A DNA stretch of 28,439 bases, from the NCBI GenBank assembly GCA_040235555.1, contig JBECKZ010000263.1, positions 1 through 28,439 on the forward strand. Direction: 5' to 3'. Shown here piece by piece: positions 1-7,331 of this stretch. Source of the stretch: RI-92 sp040235555. GTDB taxonomy: Bacteria; Pseudomonadota; Gammaproteobacteria; UBA6429; Thiohalophilaceae. Below the pieces are notes generated by a model that worked only from the letters and a program-made list of their open reading frames with translations, was not told the origin of the DNA and searched no databases. Positions within the stretch are counted from its first letter, which is position 1; each line of letters opens with the position of its first letter. The translations under genes were made by a program, and so were the position numbers.

Positions 1-96
1 AGGAAGTACTTGATGAACCCGAAGGGTGCTGAAGTGCGACCAGAACGAGCAAAGCGAGTTTAGGAAGTACTTGATGAACCCGAAGGGTGCTGAAGT
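1..96. repeat. 61-bp tandem repeat, 1.6 copies, cut by the window edge
   Basis: The first 35 bases recur exactly at 62-96, so the repeat period is 61 bp. The second copy breaks off after 35 bases and only loosely resembles the unit beyond that. The unit carries the small palindrome AAGTACTT and a short ACCC-GAA-GGGT hairpin. One + frame is open from base 1 to a TAG at 61-63 and could be the tail of an upstream gene (addB would be the usual partner of addA). The 61-bp period is not a multiple of three, so the repeat itself is unlikely to be coding. More copies may lie to the left of the window. I do not recognise the repeat family. Confidence 0.8.
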
Positions 97-440
97 ACAG
101 TGACTCTGAGTTAGGTGCGAAAAAAAAGCGGCCATGACAGCCGCTTCTTTGAATCGCCCTTCGAGCATCCGGCTCGCTTTTATGTCCCGCGCAGGTTCTA
201 TCGCATGTCCTTATCAGCTTCCTGCCGCTGCTTGGGTTCCCTGGTTGAGGCTGATCCTGCCTTTTATCACGTCTCCCTGTGCATCTCCTTGGAGGAGTAT
301 CTAACAGTGGGCCTTTCTTACGGTGAAAGCATAACAAGATTTTGTGAACATGTTTGTGACGAAGTGTTTCATTCGAGCATTTTGCTCAACTTACGGAATA
401 CCGTCTTTACCCTACGCCAGTTGCTGTTTATCCTCACGCC
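97..440. other. 344-bp region upstream of addA with no confident gene
   Basis: Apart from the hairpin at 125-149 and the small ORF at 307-444, I see no recognised gene or RNA. Other visible features are a direct repeat of TTTGTGA near 343-358 and a small GAGCA-TTT-TGCTC hairpin near 384-396. No clear sigma-70 promoter stands out. The long GTG-initiated frame from 115 to 444 begins inside the hairpin region and has no recognisable protein family, so only its 3' part is considered separately. Confidence 0.5.
125..149. terminator. possible hairpin terminator left of addA
   Basis: A 7-bp perfect stem (126-132 with 140-146) encloses a 7-nt loop. It is preceded by a run of A and followed by CTTT. 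The longer U-tract would be on the minus strand, but the only plausible user is whatever + strand gene ends near base 63. It may work in both directions. The stem is modest and no function is proven. Confidence 0.4.
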
Positions 441-444
441 ATGA
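307..444 (+). CDS. candidate 45-aa leader ORF overlapping the addA start
   Basis: A GTG codon at 307 follows a strong Shine-Dalgarno-like GGAGGAG (291-297) with 9-nt spacing. The frame runs 45 codons and stops in a TGA that overlaps the addA start codon as ATGA (441-444), the classic arrangement for translational coupling. addA itself has no visible ribosome binding site, which fits coupling. The peptide begins MGLSYGESI, contains two Cys and ends in a Leu/Phe-rich stretch. I recognise no family. It could equally be chance, because the frame is short and its amino-acid content is unremarkable. Confidence 0.27.
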   Translation: MGLSYGESITRFCEHVCDEVFHSSILLNLRNTVFTLRQLLFILTP

Positions 445-3400
445 ATTCGACCCCGTATAATCCATTTTCGCCATATCTCTCGGTCCACGCCTCGGCCGGC
501 AGCGGCAAGACCCACCAACTGGTGAACCGCCTTATCTATTTATTACTGCATGGCGCCGAACCAGGGGGTATCCTGGCCATCACCTTTACTCGCAAGGCCG
601 CCGCCGAGATGAGCCAGCGCCTTCTGCAGCGGGTGCAGATCCTCTCCGCCAGCCAGGGGGACGACCTCGACAAGCAGTTTGCCGCACTCCAAATTTCACC
701 GACACCCGAATTGCGCCAACGCGCAGCTGGTCTGTATGAATTCCTTCTGCATAGTCACTACCCGGTGCGCAGCACCACCTTCCATGCCTTTTGCCAGGAC
801 TTGCTTCGACGCTTCCCTATGGAGGCTGATGTCCCACCCGGATTTGAACTGATCGAATTGACTCGCCAGTTGCTGGATGAGTCCTGGGACAGTTTTGCCA
901 GCGAACTGACTCGCGATCCCGCAAGCGAAACGGCTCAGGCCATGGACCTGCTCTTACGCACACTCGGCTTGCATGAGTGCAAGCGCATATTATTTGGGTT
1001 TATCGATCACCGCAGTGACTGGTGGGCACTGACCCTGGAACAAGGTGAGCCGGTGCAGTTTGTTGCTGACCTGATAACACAGCACATTGATATCGACATC
1101 AGTACGGATCCACTGCAACAGTTTTTAAGCAATACGCAGCACCAGACACAATTACAGGAATTTCATGATCTGCTGATACAGCACCAGACCAGCACAAACC
1201 TGAAAACTGCTCAACAGATAGAACAGGGGCTCAAGGCCGAGTTATCCATCGATGCACGTCTGCTGCTGGTCTGGGATGTCTTTTTCACTGGCAAAGATGA
1301 ACCACGCAAGCTCAAATCTTCCAAGACATTAATCCAAAAACTTGGGGCCATTGGAACCGAGCGGCTGCTGGAACTGCATGAATTCTTTTGTGATCAGTTA
1401 ATTCACCTGCGCCGCAAGCAACACGCTGTGGATACCCTGCTACTCAGTCGCGCCTGGTTGCAATGCGGTCAGGTGTTGCTTGACCACTATCAACGCATCA
1501 AGCAAACCCAACGAGTACTCGACTTTGCTGACCTGGAATGGAACAGCTATCTGCTGCTGACAACGGCGAGCCATGCTGACTGGGTGCAGTACAAACTGGA
1601 TCAGCGCATCGACCACCTGCTCATCGATGAATTCCAGGATACCAATCCGATCCAGTGGCAATTGATCCTGCCCCTGTTACAGGAACTGGCCGCAGGTGAA
1701 GCACAACGGCAGCGCAGTGTGCTGTTCGTCGGTGACAGTAAACAATCCATTTACAGTTTTCGCCGAGCTGAACCGCGTCTGTTCGCCACCGCCAGTCCCT
1801 GGCTTGCCGACCATTTGCCCGGCGCACAACAGACCACACTCAGCAAATCCTGGCGTTCATCACCGGCTATCATTGATGTCGTAAATCAGGTCTTCCTGGA
1901 CAACCCTAACCTGCACCTGTCTCACTTTGAACGTCATGCCACGGAACACACTCAGCTCTATGGCTGCGTTAGTCTGTTGCCGCTGGTGGCAACAGAAAAA
2001 CCAGAGAGTGAACCCGGCCTGCGTAATCCGCTCACCACACCACGCTTACAAACCGAAACCGCGCACTACCACGAAGGACAACGCATTGCCGAAACTATTA
2101 ACGAATTGATTGACAATCAGACCTTGATTGGTCGCCATGGCAACACGCGTTATCTACGTTATTCAGATATCATGATCCTGTTTCGCTCGCGTACACGAGT
2201 CAGCGACTACGAACGCGCCTTACGCGAGGCGCACATTCCCTACCTAGGAACCGAACGCGGTACCCTGCTCGACAGCCTGGAAGTCAAGGACATGATCAAT
2301 CTGTTGCAGTGGTTGATCACCCCCTTCAACAATCTGGCCCTGGCCGGCATTCTGCGCTCGCCCCTGTTTGCAGTCAGCGATGAAGACCTCATGCAATTAG
2401 TCGGCAAGGGCGATTGGTTTGCACATTTACAAGAACTGGCGCCAACACTCGCAGATGGTCATCCACTGGCGCGTGCCGCCCGCTATCTGCAAAGCTGGAA
2501 ACCCTTGGCGGATCTGCTGCCAGTGCACGATCTTCTGGATCGGATCTATAGTGAAGCCAATGTCATTGCCCGTTACCGTGCTGCCTTTCCCGACCACCTG
2601 CATCCCCGCATCATTGCCAACCTGATCCGATTCCTGGAGCTGGCCCTGGAAACGGACAGTGGCCGTTATCCAAGCCTGACCCGCTTCATGGTCTGGCTGG
2701 ACCAATTACGACAACAGGATCAGGAGGCCCCGGATCAACCCCCGGGACAGGGCGAGCAGGATCGGGTACGGCTATTAACCGTGCACGAATCCAAAGGCCT
2801 GGAGGCACCGGTAGTGTTTGTTGCCGATGCCAGCAGGGAAAGTCCTACCGAGCGCGGCGCACGTATCCTGGTGGAGTGGCCAGCCGACACACCGACACCA
2901 CAGAGCTTTTTGTTATCACCCGGCAGCAAATTTCCCAATGCGTATTGCGAACAAATCATCGCGCGTTTACAGGAAAAGGAGGAACTGGAGGATGCGAATC
3001 TACTCTACGTTGCCCTCACCCGGGCAGAACAATACTTATATATATCGGCCTCCAATAAAGCCAAAGGCTGGTATGACGAAATCTGCCGGGTATTCGCCAT
3101 CGACAGCGCAGAACTGGAGGAATCACATAATCTGAGCGAGGCAGGTATACCATCGAACCATGTTGTAGAGACAGCATCGACCGCCTTGCCTACTATCGAG
3201 ATCCATCCCGGTCTGCAGGGCCCGATTGACCTGGCCGTGACCCAGCAAGAAATCGCCCCAAGTCATGCAGTCGATTGGCAAGGCGGGCAACAGCTCATGT
3301 TGGATGAAGATGCCCGTGAACGCGGTATTATTATCCACGCCATGCTGGAAACCCTGGCAAGAGAATCAAACCAGTCATTGCTGGCATTTCAGCACCGATT

Positions 3401-3773
3401 CAGCCATCTCGATTCACAACAACTGGAACAATATTGGGCAGAGGCACAAAACGTCATCCAACACTTTACTGATCTGTTCAGCGCAGACCAGTTTGATCGT
3501 GCCTATTGCGAAGTCCCGGTGGTCTATACCGAAGCCGGACGCACCGTCTACGGCATCATCGACCGACTCGTGTGTTATCCGGACAGGCTGCTCATCGTGG
3601 ATTACAAAACCCACCGACTCCAACATGGGGAGGATCTGGCACAGGCCGCCCTTCCCTATCAGGAACAACTGCGGTTGTATGCTAACGGTGTCAGGCGTCT
3701 GTATCCGGACAAGCCGGTGTCCTGCCAGGTACTGTTTACCGCCCTGCCGCAACGCGTTGAGATTCCGGCTTGA
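441..3773 (+). CDS. addA: AddA/RecB-family UvrD-type helicase-nuclease
   Basis: This 1110-aa protein has the parts of an ATP-dependent 3'-5' helicase and nuclease that processes double-strand DNA ends for recombination. The Walker A motif ASAGSGKT is at residues 17-24 and motif Ia (ITFTRKAAAEM) follows. Walker B DEFQD is at 396-400, with VGDSKQSIYSFR as motif III. Motif V (TVHESKGLE) is near 780-788 and motif VI (YVALTRAE) near 856-863. The C-terminal PD-(D/E)XK nuclease has Asp1041 in GIID and Asp1054-Tyr-Lys1056 in IVDYKTH. Length fits AddA. No in-frame start lies shortly upstream, and the ATG has no clear ribosome binding site. An AddB-like partner would be expected left of the window. RecB is the main alternative name, but no recC or recD is present here. 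Confidence 0.88.
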   Translation: MNSTPYNPFSPYLSVHASAGSGKTHQLVNRLIYLLLHGAEPGGILAITFTRKAAAEMSQRLLQRVQILSASQGDDLDKQFAALQISPTPELRQRAAGLYEFLLHSHYPVRSTTFHAFCQDLLRRFPMEADVPPGFELIELTRQLLDESWDSFASELTRDPASETAQAMDLLLRTLGLHECKRILFGFIDHRSDWWALTLEQGEPVQFVADLITQHIDIDISTDPLQQFLSNTQHQTQLQEFHDLLIQHQTSTNLKTAQQIEQGLKAELSIDARLLLVWDVFFTGKDEPRKLKSSKTLIQKLGAIGTERLLELHEFFCDQLIHLRRKQHAVDTLLLSRAWLQCGQVLLDHYQRIKQTQRVLDFADLEWNSYLLLTTASHADWVQYKLDQRIDHLLIDEFQDTNPIQWQLILPLLQELAAGEAQRQRSVLFVGDSKQSIYSFRRAEPRLFATASPWLADHLPGAQQTTLSKSWRSSPAIIDVVNQVFLDNPNLHLSHFERHATEHTQLYGCVSLLPLVATEKPESEPGLRNPLTTPRLQTETAHYHEGQRIAETINELIDNQTLIGRHGNTRYLRYSDIMILFRSRTRVSDYERALREAHIPYLGTERGTLLDSLEVKDMINLLQWLITPFNNLALAGILRSPLFAVSDEDLMQLVGKGDWFAHLQELAPTLADGHPLARAARYLQSWKPLADLLPVHDLLDRIYSEANVIARYRAAFPDHLHPRIIANLIRFLELALETDSGRYPSLTRFMVWLDQLRQQDQEAPDQPPGQGEQDRVRLLTVHESKGLEAPVVFVADASRESPTERGARILVEWPADTPTPQSFLLSPGSKFPNAYCEQIIARLQEKEELEDANLLYVALTRAEQYLYISASNKAKGWYDEICRVFAIDSAELEESHNLSEAGIPSNHVVETASTALPTIEIHPGLQGPIDLAVTQQEIAPSHAVDWQGGQQLMLDEDARERGIIIHAMLETLARESNQSLLAFQHRFSHLDSQQLEQYWAEAQNVIQHFTDLFSADQFDRAYCEVPVVYTEAGRTVYGIIDRLVCYPDRLLIVDYKTHRLQHGEDLAQAALPYQEQLRLYANGVRRLYPDKPVSCQVLFTALPQRVEIPA

Positions 3774-3827
3774 ACCGATACCCGGCCAACCCTATATTGA
3801 TGACTCACCATAGCAACGAGAACAACC

Positions 3828-4676
3828 ATGCACAGCTTTGATACCACATTTGAAACCTTTGCCGCCGATGTCCTGGATGCCTCCCATGAAGTTCCCGTGC
3901 TGGTGGATTTCTGGGCCGAATGGTGTGGCCCCTGTAAGCAACTCATGCCGATCCTGACCAAACTGGCAGAAGAATATAACGGTGGTTTCAAACTGGCGAA
4001 GGTCAATATCGATGCGCAACAGCAACTGGCGCAGCAATTTCGTGTACGTAGCGTACCGACCGTGAAAGTGGTCAAAGATGGTCAGGTCGTCGATGAATTT
4101 CTCGGTGCCCAGCCCGAATCACAAATTCGCAGCCTGCTCGACAAATATATCGTGCGGGAATCAGACAAACTCATGGCCACGGCACTGGAGCGTTACAATA
4201 ACGGCGATATCACTGCCAAACAGGAAATGATCCAGATCATCAATAGCGATCCGCACAACCACAATCTGCGCCTGTTGTATGTGGACATACTCATGCGTGA
4301 AAAAGAATACGACGATGCACGTACCATCCTGCAGTCCCTGCCGGCAGATGTCCGCGAGCAACCGGAAGTCGCCGGCCTCCTGGGACGTCTCGAATTTTTA
4401 AACAGTGCCAGCGGTGGCGCGGATGAAGCCAGCCTGCTCGCCAGCATCGATAAGGACCCCGGTGATTGCGAAACACGTTATCAACTTTCTTCTTATTACA
4501 TTACCCAGGCCCGCTACCAGGAAGCGCTGGACCAACTGCTCGAAATCATGAAACGCGATCGCCAGTATGGTGACGATGCCGGACGCAAGAGCATGCTCAA
4601 GGTGTTTGATATGTTGGGAGGCAGAGGTGAACTGGTGAGCCGTTACCGGCAGAAAATGGCAGCGATTTTGTATTAG
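3828..4676 (+). CDS. cnoX: CnoX/YbbN-type thioredoxin-TPR co-chaperone
   Basis: The 282-aa protein has an N-terminal thioredoxin fold (about 1-110) with the active site WCGPC (Cys33, Cys36) and the cis-Pro region VRSVPTVKVV. It continues into a roughly 170-residue helical TPR-like region. This domain order is that of CnoX (YbbN), a cytosolic chaperedoxin that protects clients from oxidation and passes them to GroEL/DnaK. E. coli YbbN has lost the full CXXC, while this copy keeps CGPC and may be redox-active like some other proteobacterial versions. It lies 54 bp after addA on the same strand and may be cotranscribed with it. Its 3' end is closed by a strong terminator. Confidence 0.9.
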   Translation: MHSFDTTFETFAADVLDASHEVPVLVDFWAEWCGPCKQLMPILTKLAEEYNGGFKLAKVNIDAQQQLAQQFRVRSVPTVKVVKDGQVVDEFLGAQPESQIRSLLDKYIVRESDKLMATALERYNNGDITAKQEMIQIINSDPHNHNLRLLYVDILMREKEYDDARTILQSLPADVREQPEVAGLLGRLEFLNSASGGADEASLLASIDKDPGDCETRYQLSSYYITQARYQEALDQLLEIMKRDRQYGDDAGRKSMLKVFDMLGGRGELVSRYRQKMAAILY

Positions 4677-4684
4677 GTTTCATA

Positions 4685-4716
4685 ATTAAAATGCCGGGTC
4701 TCCCCGGCATTTTAAT
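4685..4716. terminator. bidirectional terminator between cnoX and dsbC
   Basis: A perfect 14-bp stem (4685-4698 with 4703-4716) encloses the 4-nt loop TCTC. The GC core GCCGGG is flanked by A/T runs that give a U-tract on either strand. It sits between convergent genes and should stop transcription from both. Confidence 0.92.
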
Positions 4717-4735
4717 CTAATCACTTGGTTAATTA

Positions 4736-5482
4736 TTAATTCATCGTAACTTTTGATTGCATTTGATCCAGTAGCGCACCTAAACGTGCTGGTGGCACAT
4801 AGCCGGGAACGACTTCGCCGTTATCGAGGACAAGTGCAGGTGTACCATTGACACCCAGTTCCTCACCCAAATGGTATTCTTTCGCGACCGGGTTATCACA
4901 GGGTTTAGATGAAATTTGGATACCACGTTTTGCATTAGTGATCGCTGTTTTCCGATCCTTCGCGCACCACACGGCAACTGCCTTCTTGTATGACTCGGAA
5001 CCGATACCGGCACGGGGAAAGGCCAGGTAGCGAATCTCAATACCGAGTTTGTTGTACTCCGCAATTTCACTATGCAGTTTGCGGCAGTAGCCACAATCGA
5101 TATCGGTAAACACAGTGACAACGTGTTTCACCTTTTTGGGTTTGTAGATGATCATGTCTTTTTCGCTGATCTGATCAAGCGCAGCCTTTTTGGCCGCGGT
5201 CCGTGCAGGTGAGCTGATATTCATCTTATTCTTGAGATCGACGATGTCGCCATTGATCACATAACGGGCATCTTTGCTCATATAAAACACCATGGGCGGC
5301 GCCGTGACCTGGTACAACCCGGGTAATGGCGACGGTTTGATCTCAGTCACTTTCTTACCAAGCTGCTTGCTAACGAGATCACGTATCTGGGCGTATTCGT
5401 CACCTTTATCCTTGGCACTGGCAAAACCGGCAACCAGCGATACCAGACATACGATGAGAAAACCGCGCTTAGCTAAATTCAT
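4736..5482 (-). CDS. dsbC: DsbC periplasmic disulfide isomerase
   Basis: DsbC is a periplasmic dimeric isomerase that rearranges wrong disulfides and is kept reduced by DsbD. The 248-aa product has a signal peptide of about 23 residues (cleavage after ASA), an N-terminal dimerisation domain and a thioredoxin domain. That domain carries CGYC (Cys130, Cys133), the structural pair Cys173/Cys195 and the cis-Pro motif GTP (213-215). I chose the ATG at 5482 because AAGGA precedes it and the signal peptide starts there. The frame stays open to 5554, but that would put a charged 24-residue extension before the signal peptide. In Pseudomonas-like genomes dsbC follows xerD, as here, but hom-thrC would come next. 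Here the neighbour is instead the convergent cnoX-addA pair. Confidence 0.94.
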   Translation of the reverse strand: MNLAKRGFLIVCLVSLVAGFASAKDKGDEYAQIRDLVSKQLGKKVTEIKPSPLPGLYQVTAPPMVFYMSKDARYVINGDIVDLKNKMNISSPARTAAKKAALDQISEKDMIIYKPKKVKHVVTVFTDIDCGYCRKLHSEIAEYNKLGIEIRYLAFPRAGIGSESYKKAVAVWCAKDRKTAITNAKRGIQISSKPCDNPVAKEYHLGEELGVNGTPALVLDNGEVVPGYVPPARLGALLDQMQSKVTMN

Positions 5483-5512
5483 AGGAAATTCCTTGATAAC
5501 AACAATATGTGA

Positions 5513-5531
5513 ATTGTACCTCTTAAGAGGT
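5513..5531 (-). promoter_or_regulatory. dsbC upstream region: -10-like box beside a 14-bp palindrome
   Basis: The bases ACCTCTTAAGAGGT (5518-5531) form a perfect 14-bp palindrome. Read on the minus strand, a TACAAT -10-like hexamer (5513-5518) abuts it, about 30 bp upstream of the dsbC start. No good -35 is visible at the right distance, which is common for activator-dependent promoters. The palindrome may be an operator, but no regulator is identified. Confidence 0.35.
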
Positions 5532-5586
5532 GAAAAATATCTGTCTAGTTCCAAATATCGGTACGAATCCGGCCATTCTCAAGTCC

Positions 5587-6483
5587 TCAACCCCGTGGGT
5601 GGTGTTGGGCGTGCAGGGCCTGTAAACGGGCCCGGGCGACATGGGTATAAATCTGAGTAGTGGAGATATTGCTGTGGCCCAGCAACATCTGGACCGCACG
5701 TAAGTCCGCGCCATGGTTCAATAAATGGGTTGCAAAGGCATGTCGCAGGGTGTGTGGAGAAAGCGGTGTCTGTATCCCAACCTGCAGGGCATAGCGCTTG
5801 ATTAAATACCAGAATGCCTGGCGGGTCATAGCACTTTTGCGATTGGTCAGAAATAGTGTCTCACTCGTATCGCCTGCCATCAGATCCGGGCGTGCCTCCT
5901 GCAAGTAGCGTCGCAACCAGTCGATTGCCACCTCACCCATGGGCACCAGCCGCTCCTTCTGGCCCTTGCCTGTGACCCGTACGACACCCTGCCGCAAATT
6001 CACCTGATGTATTTGTAATGCGACCAGTTCACTGACACGCAAACCAGTGGCATATAACAACTCCAGCATGCTGCGATCACGCAATCCACGACTGGTCTTG
6101 CTGTCAGGTGCATCCAGCAGCCTCTCGACTTCTTCCTCACTGAGTGTATCCGGTAAGGTTCTTCCAAGCTTGGGTGCCGACAACAATCGTGTTGGGTCTT
6201 CCTCGATGAGATGTTCGCGCCGGCACCAGCGATAAAACCGCCGCAAGCTGGAGAGCAGACGTGCGCTGCTGCGGGGACTGCGTTGTTGCTCACTGCGCAG
6301 GGCCAGGTAAGCCATCAATTGTGCGCGTTCAGCAGACAATACATTTGAAATCTTGTTTTGTTCCAACCAGAGCGCAAACTGGTTCAGGTCATTGCGATAG
6401 GCGGACAAGGTGTTATCACTCAGGCCGCGCTCCATCCACAATGCGTCCAGAAACCGTTCAATTGTCACTGCACTCACTGTCAT
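5587..6483 (-). CDS. xerD: XerD tyrosine recombinase
   Basis: With XerC, XerD resolves chromosome dimers at dif during FtsK-dependent segregation. The 298-aa protein has an N-terminal SAM-like core-binding domain (about 5-90) and a catalytic domain with all expected residues: Arg149 (TGLRVSE), Lys173, His244 and Arg247 (HTLRH), His270 (LLGHS) and the nucleophile Tyr279 (IYTHV). Length and sequence fit XerD better than a phage integrase, and the position between rplS and dsbC is conserved in pseudomonads. It starts 6 bp after ogt and is probably in the same transcript. Confidence 0.93.
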   Translation of the reverse strand: MTVSAVTIERFLDALWMERGLSDNTLSAYRNDLNQFALWLEQNKISNVLSAERAQLMAYLALRSEQQRSPRSSARLLSSLRRFYRWCRREHLIEEDPTRLLSAPKLGRTLPDTLSEEEVERLLDAPDSKTSRGLRDRSMLELLYATGLRVSELVALQIHQVNLRQGVVRVTGKGQKERLVPMGEVAIDWLRRYLQEARPDLMAGDTSETLFLTNRKSAMTRQAFWYLIKRYALQVGIQTPLSPHTLRHAFATHLLNHGADLRAVQMLLGHSNISTTQIYTHVARARLQALHAQHHPRG

Positions 6484-6489
6484 GAATAG

Positions 6490-6954
6490 CTACAGCGCAC
6501 CTTCATGTGCCAACAACCAGCGTTTACGATCGATAGGTTTACCCTGAGTGGCGCCACTGAAACCACCAATACCGTTTTTGGCGATGACGCGATGACAGGG
6601 GACGATCAATGGCACCGGGTTGGCGCGGCAGGCATTGCCTACAGCACGGGCACTGCTGTGCAACCGACTGGCCAGCTCACCATAACTCATGGTCTGGCTC
6701 ACCGGGATCGCCTGCAAGGCCCGCCATACCTTTAGTTGAAACGGTGTCCCCTGCAGGGCCAGCGGTAATGAGAAACGTGAGCTAGCTCGGCTGAAATAAG
6801 CCTGCACTTGCTGTTTGATTTTCCTGTGCAAGGGATCGGTTAAGTTGCGAGTAACCTCACGCCGCACGCCATAATCCACCTGCGTCACTTTACCATCCCG
6901 GGTATGAATCGCCAGGCGGCCGATGGGCGAATCCATCACAAAGTGCGCATACAT
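6490..6954 (-). CDS. ogt: O6-methylguanine-DNA methyltransferase
   Basis: This 154-aa suicide enzyme transfers the alkyl group from O6-alkylguanine to its own cysteine. The active site is PCHRV (Cys120). Upstream are the helix-turn-helix region with its Arg finger (ARAVGNACRANP, about 102-113) and the FQLKVWRAL segment. There is no Ada-type N-terminal zinc domain, so this is the Ogt/MGMT form. It lies 3 bp from the lipoprotein gene upstream and 6 bp from xerD downstream, so all three are probably one operon. Confidence 0.92.
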   Translation of the reverse strand: MYAHFVMDSPIGRLAIHTRDGKVTQVDYGVRREVTRNLTDPLHRKIKQQVQAYFSRASSRFSLPLALQGTPFQLKVWRALQAIPVSQTMSYGELASRLHSSARAVGNACRANPVPLIVPCHRVIAKNGIGGFSGATQGKPIDRKRWLLAHEGAL

Positions 6955-6957
6955 GGT

Positions 6958-7278
6958 TTATGGTCCGATGCAACGATAAACTGCAAACGTCTGTTTGCCT
7001 TCCTGTATCGGTGATATTGGTACAATGGTGTCACCACCCATTTCGGCTGCCGAGTTGCGTGCCAGGACCTGTAGATTTTCCTGGATGATCTTTTCCTTGC
7101 GCTGCAGCCCGACAACCTTGTCGGCAACATTGGCCGTGGTCTTGCCCAGCATTTTACAGCTGCTGACTTCCGCTTCGGTGAGAACACGCACCTTATCGCC
7201 GCCCGGTGTCAAATTGACCCATGAACAGGCCATTAGCATCAGGACAGCCGCAACCAGTAACAATGATTTGATACGCAT
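6958..7278 (-). CDS. small DUF4156-like lipoprotein
   Basis: The 106-aa product has a lipoprotein signal peptide with lipobox LMAC (Cys18), so it should be lipid-anchored, probably in the outer membrane. The mature part contains the motif LTEAEVSSCKMLG and ends in FAVYRC, giving two Cys that could pair. The pattern fits the DUF4156 family of small proteobacterial lipoproteins as I recall it. No molecular function is known to me. A good ribosome binding site (GGAGAGG) precedes the ATG. It is the first gene of the lipoprotein-ogt-xerD cluster. Confidence 0.75.
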   Translation of the reverse strand: MRIKSLLLVAAVLMLMACSWVNLTPGGDKVRVLTEAEVSSCKMLGKTTANVADKVVGLQRKEKIIQENLQVLARNSAAEMGGDTIVPISPIQEGKQTFAVYRCIGP

Positions 7279-7331
7279 GTTATAACCCTCTCCTTAGATT
7301 GCTATCATTAGACACAACGTTGCCAAATCTA

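Noticed and set aside
1..96. CRISPR array
   Set aside because: The repeat units are directly adjacent with identical content rather than repeats separated by unique spacers, and only 1.6 copies are present.
115..444. Full 109-aa GTG-initiated ORF before addA
   Set aside because: It begins in the hairpin region, has no ribosome binding site at that start and no recognisable domain. Only the part from 307 has supporting signals and is listed as a candidate.
5483..5554. Longer start of dsbC
   Set aside because: The extension would precede the signal peptide and contains the promoter-like palindrome. The ATG at 5482 has a good ribosome binding site.
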